Assembly: GCA_900642245.1 (NCBI GenBank)
Contig: CAAAJI010000001.1
Location: 1,021,742-1,085,741 of the forward strand
Direction: 5' to 3'
DNA length: 64,000 nucleotides
DNA from: Fragilaria radians
Lineage: Eukaryota > Bacillariophyta > Fragilariophyceae > Fragilariales > Fragilariaceae
The notes under the pieces were generated by a model that saw nothing but the letters and a program-made list of their open reading frames with translations, did not search any database and was not told the DNA's origin. Position numbers and translations under genes: made by a program. This document shows, one piece after another, positions 42,481 to 54,655 of this stretch; positions within the stretch are counted from its first letter, which is position 1, and every line of letters begins with the position of its first letter.

Positions 42481-44401
42481 AATTCCTACGTAACCAAGCT
42501 CAAATGCAATTAAAAAATGCTGAAAAGAGTTGTCATCAGCTATCGAAATATGAAAGGAATTGAATTAATTCTTGCTCGGATGTCCGGTCATATCCTTAAA
42601 AGACTAGAAGAACAAGACGCTGAAAAGGAGTACATGCTGGCATTTGCAAGATTCAGTGAAAGAAACGTTGATATAGATGTAACATCCCACCGCTTCTTTA
42701 TTGATGATTAAGGTAATTGAATATGAAATGTATCAACGCGTGTCTCAGAGTCGGACGTAAATGGATCGGATTTTCAATATGAGCAAGATTCTTTGTTGAA
42801 AATGGCAAGTAAGTCACCTAACCGAAAAAAATTGACTTCACAATTTCATCAAAGTTAAGTTTGTTTGGTCGACAACTACAAATTCCGACCTGTTTTATTT
42901 TGAATTTGATTAGTACACCTTTGATAATAAGGTTTGTAGCATATCTGTGACCAGCTGATGTAAGGCGTAAACAATTTCATGTAAAAGGAATGAGTGTGAT
43001 TTGTTAGAAGAAGTTGTATGAATAGAAGCCATAAGATACATACATCAAGACTTAAAATGATCCAACCATCAGAATTGGAGCTAAAACAAAATTTACTCAC
43101 TCGATTTGATCTGGAGAAAATGGGACTTTGAGGTATGTTCTCAAATGTCTGAAGGTACAGGTCGCACAAGGTTACCTTAGAATGTTTTTCTTCCATTTCA
43201 AATTTATTTCAATTCACAACTTTCAAAGGAAGCGATAGAAAGATTAATGCTACGAACCACAATATACTCTAAATTTGAGTAATCAATAGGCCATTTGGTA
43301 CCTGTAGGTCCATTTCAACTGATTCATGCTTACAAATCAAAATGAAGTCTGATTTTGGTTCACAACATTACGTCAACAGGGCTTCGTGATATGATTAAGA
43401 TACTTATTAGCTTCACTTCATATTCTATCAGTAATTTCACTTCACACCAATGCTTTACTTACCGGATTTCTCGCATGACATATTATTTGTAATCATAGTA
43501 TCAGACTACCTGACACAAAACTTTAAGGGACAATCCCGATACAAAAAAACAAATTACTTAGTAATTCTCACAATAAGGATTCGAAAGTTGTGCATTTTGT
43601 AGTGCACACCATGCTTTTTAGATACTATGACATGAGTAAAAATTAGCAGCAAGCTTTCATAAAAAATGTTTCACCTATAGCTATTTGTCACAAGTGATTT
43701 CTATCCATCAGAAATAAACTAACTAGGGTTGTAAGCCTAACACAACATCACAGTGCTATGCTGACGTGTGTGTAAGGTTGAGAGTCAATACTCTCATTTG
43801 AAACCATTTCACAATATTTGGGCCATATGCGTTTGCTTGAAAGTTTGCATCTTTGAAAGAAGTGTCAATGTGAATTTCATACACTATTTGATAGATGCTA
43901 TGAAGCTTCTAATTAACAAAATTCCAATGGCTGAAGAATATTGATAATGTTAGGCAACATTTCCCAGCTTCATATGAGCACAATATGTATAATATGCTTA
44001 CAATAGGCTCACCTTAATATGTAGTATCTATGCATGAAACCACTGCTTGTTAGGTCTGTGCTGTGGTACATCAAATTTCCACATTCCAATATTGTTAACA
44101 TCAACAAGGATAACTTTGAGGAAAGTAGGTTTATTTATAAGCCAAGTATTATCAATCAAGTTGTTGGTTTGAACTTTATTTTAACACTATGGTGTTGTAT
44201 TCGTCATTCGTTCAACTACCATGTCAGCCGGTAAAATTGAACTGTAAACGAGTTAGTAAGTGATGTCATAGTAGATTGGATGTCGGTTATACACGACCAG
44301 TTTGGGGGCATAGAACAACTTGGGATCAATTAGAATCCGTAAGTCTTCTGATGTCTGTAGGATTTTGATAACTGTATGATCTCAATTCTCATTATCCTCC
44401 A
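42481..44401. other. Intergenic, no gene recognised
   Basis: AT-rich. A 64-codon frame at 42517-42711 may be the tail of the decayed gypsy fragment. The last 20-25 bp before 44402 are shared with the same position upstream of paralogue A, indicating that the duplicated segment starts close to the start codon. Confidence 0.4.
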
Positions 44402-46643
44402 ATGAAGACTGCAACCTCAATGAATGAAAGTTCCAAGGTCCAATCAGATATTAACGATTTGATTGCATCATCAAGTGCAAGAGCAGTCGCAATACTTGAC
44501 AAGGTACCAAAACATAAGGCCACACTACCCCCTTTGTTTTATTACATCGAAATAGGAGACTGGGAAAAAGCTACCGATTATGCACAACAGGACCCAGGGG
44601 ATGTGAGAAATTGGGCAAAGTTTCGAACTAAATCCATTGCAGATTCGACCTTGTCAGGGACCACGCGATTAGCATTGCACCATGCTTGCTTTAAGCTACG
44701 TTCTGTGATTCCAAACGTAAGAAAGTCGTCTACTCAAGGAGATTCTTTTGTGGAAGTCTGCAATTTTATAATGCTGCTTATTTCAATTTATCCTGAGGCT
44801 GCGAGCAAAAGAGAATCTAGGCATGGATGTTTACCATTACATTTGGCAGCATTTGCATCTTGTGCTCCGCGATACAAAGACGATGCTATTTCTCCACCAG
44901 TATCTCCTATGAAAGCGTCTTCTAATAATATGATTTCACGTCCTCATTCAATTAGCCATAGAATTCCATCGGAAGGAACTGCAGCTTCAAGTCACACAAA
45001 TATGACGGAGATGTTCATGGATGATCTCTTCATGGGGAATCAAACTGCTTGGCTTGAGTCTCCTGGAAGGGAAGAAGCGGCATCTTCTACAATGCAACCA
45101 AATATTGTTGTTTCCATGGATTCTAATGTAGTGATATCTGCAAAACGAGAAGATATGGCAGTTAAGGTAATAAACGCATTGCTGGATGCTTATCCTAAGG
45201 CAATCAAAGTATCTTCGGAAGGAGGCCGGCTTCCACTTCATACAGCTTGTGCTGGTCGAGCTACCCCTCGTGTGATCTCCACTCTTGTTACCGCATATCC
45301 TGCAGCGGCAAGGCATCGAAATAAAGATGGGTTTTTACCATTACATCTTGCTGCACATTGGGGAGTGAGCCATCCAAATGTTGCTGTGGTTTTGTTAAAA
45401 GCTTATCCTGACTCAACATTAGGACGTAATCGATGGGAGCGAACTCCGTTGGAAGAAGCGCTATGTATGGCCGGGGAGAATGGGCGACCACACCAAGCCG
45501 CTCTAGTTCGGGCATTACGGAAACATCCTTCTTATTGGACGAAGATTCCGGAAGAGCTAATTTCATCAGACTTTGGACTCTCACGTGCCGATGGTCCTAC
45601 TACAGTTGATATTGATGAAACCTTGCCCGACGATGAAACTTCCCAGGAAGATTATGGAAGGCAAATGTATGGTGAAGGGCTCGAATTTTTGAACGAGTAA
45701 GTCCTTTACTGTATTCTATGCTTCGTTTTGATTATTCCGTCTCATTGTAACATGTTGTTTGTGTAGCGAAAATGATCATAACGCTTTCAGTCCCATCAGG
45801 GAGTCCCCCCTCAAAAGCAACAAATTTAAGGAAATGAGCCTCGCGTCACTCATCCGAAACCAAAACTGGAGTGCTGTCATGACTCGAATATCTCAAGAGG
45901 CTGGGGAAGAAATTCAAGCACTGACGAAAGGAGGATTCCTTGCCACAGAGGGCTTCACTCCACTGCATTATGCGTGTGAGCGAAGGCCTCCCTTGGAAGT
46001 TGTCGAGGCTTTGATTACCACTTGGCCTGAATCCGTTACCACTCGGCTGCAACCTGGAGGAGCTCTACCTTTACACATTGCGTGTACCTGGCAAGCTTCT
46101 GTCGAGGTGGTGGAAGCGATTTGCTTAGCAGAGCCAGCCGCATGTCGAATTCCAGATGATCTAGGAAATATTCCTTTGCATTGTGCTGTTTTCTCGGGAG
46201 CAGCAATAGGTGTAGTTGAAGTTCTCCTTCGAACGTTTCCAAAGTCAGTAACAGCGCGCAACCTTCAAGGCAGTCTCCCCCTTGATATAATTAAGCGTCT
46301 TCGTCACATCAACAGAAGAAGTGTGTTGGGACTAGTCAACACTACGTTGCGCTCACTGCCGTCAGCCACTACTCCTCGATCAAGCGGTTCACATGCTTCG
46401 GTTGCACTTCGTGCCATTGAGATAAAAAAAGAGTAGGTATTACTTGCAATTGTCAATCTTTTTTCAAGGCATCAAAAAGCAGATACTAACTAATTCTTTG
46501 AGCACAGGCCTGGTGTTGATAGCAAATTGTCTGATGGTCAAGAATTGTGGACTGACGGAGATGAAGGGTTAGAAGTTAATTTAGGCAGGGTAGAGGATGC
46601 AGCACATCTTTCCGACGATGGAGGAAACCTATTTTGGATATGA
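44402..46643 (+). CDS. Long ankyrin-like protein, paralogue B (3 exons, 698 aa)
   Basis: Exons are 44402-45696, 45767-46432 and 46508-46643. The 70-nt first intron is identical to that of paralogue A. The domain layout is the same: 'IGDWEKATDYAQQDPGDV' module, one early 'LPLHLAAF' unit, a Ser/Met-rich insert, two central units and three units in exon 2. The first third and the end differ clearly from A, while the middle is nearly identical. The second-intron donor is not at A's position: the equivalent site would leave an in-frame TAG, but using GTAGGT at 46433 restores the frame into an exon 3 homologous to A's and ending Phe-Trp-Ile. Function is inferred to be protein binding. It could alternatively stop at the TAG, giving a protein shortened by about 45 aa. 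Confidence 0.82.
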
Positions 46644-48777
46644 AAGTCATTCCCATGTACGTTACATTGGCCTTCCTAAGTAGAGATGTACAAATCCTTG
46701 CATTTCGACTCATCTGAATTAATGCCACTTCAATTCTTCGATGTCTTTCTATTGGTTGGAAATGGTGGATGCTCCAGTTGTGTCACTAAATTCCCCAATA
46801 CGTTGCATCGACTGTAGTTGGCAAACATTTAACATGGATTTTTATAAACTTTTAGTGTCGTGAAAGCATATCGCCAATAATATTGAGTTATAATTCATTT
46901 GGTTCATACTTTTTCCCGCATATTCTCAACCTTGAGCACTGCTTGGGCAATCTTTGATTAGTCTAAACGCCGCTAGTTATAATTTGGCAATGTATCGCAC
47001 TACCAACTTGACGAAAAATGGATATATATTTCGTTCATGTTAACAGTATATTGTTGATCGAAACATGACATCTATAAGACATAAAGGATCTAAAGTAAAT
47101 TTTCAAATTTGAAGATGTATCCTTTCATGACAATTGCTTCAAGCTAACACAGAAAAGGATTACATACCATCTACAGGAACTAAAAATGTTCTTTTCAATT
47201 CAATCAAAGACATATGAGAGCAAATATATAGTTCCTAGTAATTAGTATTACTTTATGCGATAGCAGAGAAAGGTTTAAAGAGATCTAGAGTTTGAATACT
47301 TTGATGCCATTTTATTAATGGTCTATACCTTCAGTTGTATCGGTTTCCTTGTATCGATTCTTAAAGCCTTCTTGACTGCATCTTTGAAAGCCTCCAGTGC
47401 CTCTTCAGCATTGGCACCAAGTTCTTGTTTATATACTATAGCTTTTAGAATACTCGGAATAATTTTGCTGATTTTTTGGATTTGCATCTGAATTTTCATA
47501 GTTTGGCAAAAGGACCCAGCAATTATCCTCAAAATCACGTCAAATTCCATATCGTATATCACCACACGTCACATTTAACTTTTTCTGCAAACATCATGCT
47601 TCAAGAAATTAAGCATGGTTTATTTCACTGCCTATGGACTTCCCCGTGGTAATCCTCTCATCAAATCCTTTTGACACTGGTTAACCCAGAAATCTCAGTC
47701 CCAAAACAAATAAGATTTATCACTTGACATCTAGCTTTCCTAGTTGAGGGTTATGAAGTACAAGGTAGTCTGAAGGTACTGAAATAATGTTACTTTTTTG
47801 TTTTCTTAGTCTCTCAAATAAAGATTGTTAAGGGTAAGTGTTATTATATATGTACAAGACAGGCATAAGTAAGAGACAATACATTTGGATTTTCAACTGA
47901 ATACCACAGATATGGCTCTTAAATTCAAAGGAAATAGGAATTGTCAACGTGGAGGGCGAAGGTACTAGCAAAGGCAAGGCATTATGCAATGATGTAATTA
48001 TTGGAAACTTGCAATTCCAGATGCACGTCAACAAAAGCAGCAAAATTCTGAAGGAGTCAAAAGGACGTTCAAGTTACAAACTATTTATGGGTTCCCATGG
48101 AATTAGTGCTATAAATCACTTCACGAAAAAGTTGTGTTCCAGTGGCATTTCAATTGTTACAGGTTGAAAGTGCTAGTTTTGTAAAAGGAAATAGTGGAGT
48201 AGCAGTGCCATGTTACTTTTTTTGCCCTCTAGTTCAGGAATTTATGCTGGATGGGAACTATAAAGGTGTTAATGCTGACGCCTCTCAAAAGATGGAATTA
48301 TTACAATTTTATTAAATATGAGAAGCCATGGTTCCTGAATACAGAATTTTGAAAGGGATTTCCTGACAATCAATGTTTCCTACACTGATTTGTGTCATGT
48401 TTTGTGATTACAGTACAATCAGCATCTCAGTTGTGTACTCCGTCCCGGTTGTGATCAACTCTACAAACCTACGAGCCAAAATAAAAAACCTGATTTTACG
48501 TGGCGAGGTGAAGCATTTCGATAACGTTCTCTTTTTTACTTGAACACCCCTCTGTCGTGATATTTTGTCCAACGCTTTGGGTGATTACGAATTTTGTATT
48601 TATCATGAACTGCCAGGGTAAAATGTGGGGTTGAAATGGAATGATGGAGAATACTATTGGTAGAACAAGTTGTACATCATTGGTGAAAACTAGTTGCCAC
48701 AGTGAGTTTGAAATAGAAGAAAGATACTTCTTGAAAAGGCCTGTTACCAATAAAGCGAATTGAAACTTGATATCAAA
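46644..48777. other. Intergenic, no gene recognised
   Basis: About 2.1 kb, AT-rich. A minus-strand 80-codon frame at 47323-47565 and smaller frames lack recognisable motifs, start context or splice partners. Confidence 0.45.
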
Positions 48778-51700
48778 ATGGCGTCATTACCACCTGCACT
48801 TGACTTCTCTAAAATGGAGGAGGTTATATGCACAAAATGGGAAAACGAAGGAGCATTTCAAGCTCAAGATCGCCTGTCTCTAGAACGCGGGGACGAGGTA
48901 CGTAGGATAAAACGTTGGACTTATTGCTTCATGCATCAATTCGAGGCTGCTCACAAGGCTTATACTTATCACCACGAAGGAGTATACTTTTTACGATGGA
49001 CCTCCTTTCGCTACTGGATTGCCTCATTATGGCCATATTTTGGCAGGAACCATTAAGGATACTGTCACTCGATACGCTGCAATGAATGGCAAGTATGTAA
49101 GTCGTCGTGCAGGATGGGATTGTCATGGACTCCCCGTGGAGTATGAGATTGATAAGACTTTGAACATTACACATCGTGATCAAGTCCTTGAAATGGGCAT
49201 TGATAAGTACAATGCAACATGTCGAGGGATCGTTACTCGATATACAAAAGAGTGGGAACGTACAGTCACCCGTTTGGGTCGTTGGATCGATTTCAAGAAT
49301 GATTACAAGACTATGGATCCATCGTTTATGGAATCTGTTTGGTGGGTCTTTAAGCAACTTTATGAAAAGAATCTTGTTTATCAAGGTTACAAGGTCATGC
49401 CTTACAGTACTGCATGTACGACTCCTTTGAGTAATTTTGAAGCAGGATTGAATTACAAAGATGTACGTGATCCAGCAGTTGTAGTTAGCTTTCCCCTTAT
49501 TGACGACTCCTCTGTGTCCTTTGTGGCTTGGACTACCACACCTTGGACGCTTCCATCGAACTTGGCTTTGTGTGTTCATCCGGAACTCGAATATATCAAA
49601 GTCAAAGACATAAAAGCCGATAAAGTCTTTATCCTTGCTAAGAGTCGGCTACCCCAACTTTTTCCTATCATGAATAATAAGAAAAAATGGAAGCCGGAGT
49701 TGGCTAAGGAACTTTATGAGATCTTGGAAGTTTATGTTGGCAAAGACCTTGTGGGGAAGAAATATGTTCCTCTGTTTGATTATTTTGCCAACACTCTAAA
49801 ATCTTCGGGCTACTTCCGTGTGGTATCTGACACATACGTGACTGACGATGCTGGAACGGGTATAGTACATCAAGCTCCTGCTTTTGGTGAAGACGATTAC
49901 CGCGTTTGCCTCCTAAACGGCGTCATTACCAAGGGCGATGATTTACCTTGCCCTATAGACGACAATGGAAATTTTGTTGATCCTGTCGAACCCGTCAAAG
50001 GACTTCATGTAAAAAAAGCAGATGACACTCTAATTCAGATAGTTAAAGATATGGGTCGATTGGTACAGAAAGATAATTTGGATCACTCCTACCCCTTCTG
50101 TTGGCGATCTGACACACCGCTCATTTACAAGGCTGTGCCATCTTGGTTTGTTAAAGTAGAGGAGTTCCGAGATAATATTGTCCAGAACAACAAAGAAACT
50201 CATTGGGTTCCAAATAACGTAAAAGAGGTTCGCTTTCACAATTGGTTAACTGATGCTCGAGATTGGGCCATTTCTCGAAATAGATTTTGGGGGACTCCCA
50301 TTCCTATCTGGAGTAATGATGATTTAAGTGAAATTGTGTGCATAGGTAGTGTGGACGAGTTAGCGCAACTTTCTGGTGTCCGAGTGGATGATTTACATCG
50401 TGAGACCGTTGATTCGATAACTATTCCCTCAGCAAAAAATCCAGGAACATATCTCAAGAGAGTTGACGAAGTTTTTGATTGCTGGTTCGAATCAGGTTCG
50501 ATGCCATATGCTCAACAGCACTATCCTTTTGAGAATAAAGATCGATTTGAGAAAGGCTTTCCCGCTGACTTCATTGCCGAAGGATTAGATCAGACACGAG
50601 GTTGGTTCTACACTCTCATGGTTTTATCTACTGCGTTATTTGGAAAACCTGCGTTCAAAAATCTTATTGTTAATGGATTGGTGCTTGCTGAAGATGGAAA
50701 GAAAATGTCGAAACGACTTCAGAACTATCCTGATCCTACGGTGGTTATCTCTAAATATGGTGCAGATGCACTTAGAATGTACCTTATCAATTCACCTGTC
50801 GTACGCGCGGAGTCACTTAGATTTCAAGAGGCTGGTGTCTTGGGTGTTGTGAAGGAAGTCTTCTTACCTTGGTACAATGCCTTCCGCTTTTTCCTTCAAA
50901 ATGTCGAAAGATTGGAGGGACGCGGGAATAAATTTCTTCCCTCCAGCGAGAAGGCCGTTGCGTCTACGAATCCAACTGATGTTTGGATATTAGCTGCCAC
51001 GCAGGGTCTCATAAAGCTGGTTCATCAAGAAATGACTGCTTATCGTCTCTATACTGTCATGCCTGCTTTAGTTCGATATGTTACGCAGCTAACCAATTGG
51101 TATGTTCGCTTAAATCGTGATCGTCTGAAGGGGATGGAAGGTGATGGAGAGATCGCGGAGCTTGAAGCTCAATCCGGCTTGCAGGTCTTGTACAACGTAT
51201 TGTTGGATGTTACCATCTTGATGGCTCCTTTCACTCCTTTCGTGACTGAGTTCTTTTATCAAGAACTTCGAAAGTTTCAACCCTCGTATGCCGATGCTGC
51301 AAACGGAGGTGGACAGAGCAATCCTGTTTTTCCTGGAAAAAGTGATTCTGTTCATTTTCTCAAGTTACCTGCTTATGATGAATCTCGTTTGAATCAAGAT
51401 GCTGTAGAAGCCATGGAGGCACTGCAAGTGATAGTCGAGCAAGGAAGGACTGTGCGGGAACGACGTAACATCTCCCTTCGCACTCCTGTCAAGAGCATCG
51501 TTGCTATTCTCCGAAATCCAAGTTCAGTCGTTATCAAAGGTATCACTGGATCTCTTAAGAAATACATCCTTTCAGAACTAAATGCATGGGATTTTGTTGT
51601 AGTTCCCAAGGAAGAAGAGCATCTTTGGGTCAAATTGTCGTTAACACCAAACTTTAATGTATTGGGCAAAAAGCTGGGAAAGAAGATGAAAGCTTTTCAA

Positions 51701-52360
51701 TCAATGATTCATAGTTTAAAGCACGAAGACGCGATCAAAATTTTGAATGAAGGAAAGCTCGTCTTTGAAGATATTGAGATAGACGCAGCTGATCTTGTTT
51801 CACGCTTAGCTTTCTCTAAAGAAGGGGAGCAATGGGAGGCAACCCAAGCTCCTGATGGCTCTGCCGTTGTTGCAGTCGACTGTACTCAAGACGAAGCCAT
51901 TCTCTCTGCAGGAATGGCGCGTGAATTGATGAATGCTATTCAACAGCTTCGTAAATCTGCTGGGCTAGATCTAAAAGACGTAGTTGAAGTGTTTTTTGAA
52001 GAGGAAGGAAAAGAAACAGAAAAAGCTGTTGCAAGTAATTTGGAAACGTTTGTCGCAAAGTTTAAGGGTGCGATTCCTTTGCCATTGTCTTGCGCCGCTC
52101 CTTGGGCAGTTTCTCTTCTGTCGGATACTGTTGATATTGGAGGATCGCAAGTTAAGGTCACTATTTGTCGCCCTTGTCTATCGTTGAAAGATGGGTTAGA
52201 GGATAGTCTGGGTAGGATGTTGTCAGCTATAGAACATAGCGACAAGAAAGAAATTGTAGTCAACATCGATGGACAAGATGTTACATTGGTTGAAGGCATT
52301 GACTTTTGGCCAACCGCTGTAGCAAAGGCCAAGGCAGCTAAAAAAGTTGACTGGCTTTAG
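48778..52360 (+). CDS. IARS: Cytosolic isoleucyl-tRNA synthetase (2 exons)
   Basis: Exons are 48778-48897 and 48980-52360; the 82-nt intron (GTACGT to CGAAG) falls between codons and joins '..ERGDE' to 'EYTFYDGPPFATGLPHYGHI'. The product is 1166 aa, the size of eukaryotic cytosolic IleRS. It charges tRNA-Ile with isoleucine using ATP. The class I signature HIGH is HYGH at residues 56-59, in the highly conserved 'PPFATGLPHYGH' context. 'GWDCHGLPVEYEIDK', the CP1 editing insertion ('AWTTTPWTLPSNLALCV'), 'RDWAISRNRFWGTPIP' and the KMSKS-type motif KMSKR at residues 615-619 all identify IleRS and not ValRS or LeuRS. The C-terminal anticodon-binding part is intact. No organelle targeting sequence is seen. 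An in-frame ATG at 48760 would add six residues. Confidence 0.95.
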
Positions 52361-53935
52361 GTAGTTAAAAATGCAATCTAGGTCTTTTTCTTTGCTGACA
52401 ATATTCAATTCAAATTGTGTACATAAGACGTGATAGTGTAAATATGATATTCGAGATATTTCAGAAGGTGAGAAATTAATGGCATTCATTCTAATGATTA
52501 AAAAAAATTGCAGTATCTTTCAATAGATTTCTAACTAGAATAGAGGATAACTCCTTTAACCTCAAACCTTGGATACAGTATTATCTAATCTTTTCAGCTT
52601 TTCATGGTTGACTGATGCTTTAGGGAATTCATAAAAAGCACCACTTTACTTGGAAAATAATTTTGAATAAGTCCACGAAGCTTTGCGTTGTAGATAATAA
52701 TATTATCAGCCAATTGGATGTATAGGAGGTGTGAAATTGGCGCTTGCTTCTATGTATTCTAGTATTGCTAAATCGATAGATAACAGTTTGTTTTCTCCAG
52801 AAACATCTTTCCAGGATTCAGATAATGACTGATCATTCGTTATTTTTGCGCATTTATGGAACTTCACATTGTTAGTTGCACTTCTTGTGCTGCGTGTTCA
52901 CACCTTCAAATGCTTTTACGTTGTCCATTAAGGTTTGGACAAGGGTAACGATGTGGGTACATGGGATAATCAATATAGTCATGTACCGTCAATCTCTCCT
53001 TCGTCAATTACGGAGAGGTCTATTTACTCTTTTTGCTGCACTGTTAATTTTTTAATTTAGGTTTTGCCTAACCTTTTTATCTGAATGCTACGACGTCTAG
53101 AAATGAAAAGTTCTGGCATTTATGTTTATCATTCTGTGCAAACAATCTCAAGGCAAATTTTAACGGTTGAACTTCTTCAAAGATAAATATAGACTGCTGA
53201 TGTAATTGCCAACCTTTGACTTAGAAAAAGATTGATTACTGTAGTGATTCCCAAAAAAAAAACCATAATGTTGAGATTCTGAACTTCAAAAGCTTTGTAG
53301 TTGGCTGTTTCTAGGATTGATACTTAATCCTTTTCTAAGGGAAAATGTTATGTTCAGGTCATTGGGAATGACACTAGATAGTCACGCTTTAATGCGAAGA
53401 GATAGTTTGTCAGCGGACTAAATTCTTGAAGGCTCTAACCTGCATTAATCTATGCCGTTAGCTTATATACTTTGACTGGAAATACATTAGCTGAGTTAGT
53501 AGGAACAACGAAAAGTGAGAAAGGAAAGTCATCCAGCAAGGAATTTAATTTGATGACCTGACTGTGGAATACAGGTATACATTCTGGAAACTGTTTCACA
53601 CAACAACAGTATGGGACTTGAAAACCATACTCATTACTCAACAAATTGTCAGTACTTGTATAGTAAGAGGAGTGATTGCAAAGAGTTAAATCATGGTTCC
53701 AGAAAGGAAATTGAGTCAATATATTTGTATTGTATTTGTCAAACGCAAGTGTTGCCTTGAGAAAGAGTTCATTTTCCAGACAGTAATTTAGATCCCAATC
53801 CCAAAATAAAAAGTGAAAAAAGTCGAAAGTTCATTTACCAATTAGAATGCTTCGATTTGCAAGAGGGACATTCGAAATGGAAGAAATTTTTGATTGAAAA
53901 GGAAAAATACATATTTTTTTGCATTTAACGTTGTT
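52361..53935. other. Intergenic, no gene recognised
   Basis: 3' flank of IleRS and upstream region of the next gene. The ATG at 53848 opens only a 16-codon frame; I see no donor linking it to the following gene, so it may be a short upstream ORF. Confidence 0.45.
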
Positions 53936-54655
53936 ATGAATAACCTTGCAGGCCCCTTGATAATCCTTCGATGGAAGGGGGCGATCTGTCCATGTTTAGA
54001 ATCAGGAGAAGATAAGGCAGCGCGTCGAAGTCTAGAGATCTTAGATGGATTGCAAGTCAGATGGTACAGTGCAGGAAAGGATGGTAACAAGTCTCTTGGC
54101 GGCATGATGAGTGGCTGGTTTGGAACTACTGCTTCAAAGGACGACGCAGTCGAGGCCTCATTGGTGTGGATTGATGCAGAAAAGGGCCCTGAACTTCAAA
54201 TTAAGCCGCAGCAAATAGTAGCCGAAGAGGGAGAGCTCTCCTTAAAAAAACAGTCAGTAGGCTACATAAAAACGATTCCATTGAAACAAGTTGACAAGGT
54301 TGTGCTTCACGATGAGTCAAATATTTCACTCCAGGCAAAGAAAGAAAATGGAAAGTATCAGGATCTTGCGATCATCGGAATAATTGTGGGTGACGCCAAA
54401 GAAATTCATGAAGCATTGTGTCATATGCAAAACTGGAACACAAGAAGGTTAGAATCAATACCTGAAGAAGATCGGGAACTCGATGAAGAAGTTGGAATCC
54501 GCCAAAAGGCGCAGAAGGCTGCTCACTTTGCAAGACGTGAAATTGAGCTTCAGCAACAGCGGAGGGAGAGAGAAAAGCGTAAAGCAGAATATGTGAAGGG
54601 AAGTGGCGGACTAAAATATACAGCCTTGGCCATGGCAAATCGCTCAGATGACTAA
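53936..54655 (+). CDS. Hypothetical protein, 239 aa, possible PH-like domain
   Basis: Not recognised. The first ATG in frame is 53936; a CTTGCAG acceptor-like sequence ends at 53951, so an upstream exon and a different N-terminus are possible. Residues 1-160 alternate strands and turns ('GPLIILRWKGAICPC', a Gly/Met loop, then 'SVGYIKTIPLKQVDKVVLHD' and 'LAIIGIIVGDAKEIHEALCHMQNW'), and the last block looks like the closing helix of a PH-type fold. Residues 170-225 form a long charged helix ('RREIELQQQRREREKRKAEY'), probably a coiled coil. No signal peptide or membrane segment. A role in membrane or protein binding would be a guess. Confidence 0.65.
   Translation: MNNLAGPLIILRWKGAICPCLESGEDKAARRSLEILDGLQVRWYSAGKDGNKSLGGMMSGWFGTTASKDDAVEASLVWIDAEKGPELQIKPQQIVAEEGELSLKKQSVGYIKTIPLKQVDKVVLHDESNISLQAKKENGKYQDLAIIGIIVGDAKEIHEALCHMQNWNTRRLESIPEEDRELDEEVGIRQKAQKAAHFARREIELQQQRREREKRKAEYVKGSGGLKYTALAMANRSDD

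Noticed and set aside
44987..46261. Minus-strand frames antisense to paralogue B that are conserved in paralogue A (e.g. 98 and 97 codons)
   Set aside because: Their conservation simply follows from the near-identity of the two sense genes in the converted region.
47323..47565. 80-codon minus-strand frame as a gene
   Set aside because: Helical, Lys-rich sequence without motif or supporting context; kept only as unannotated intergenic sequence.
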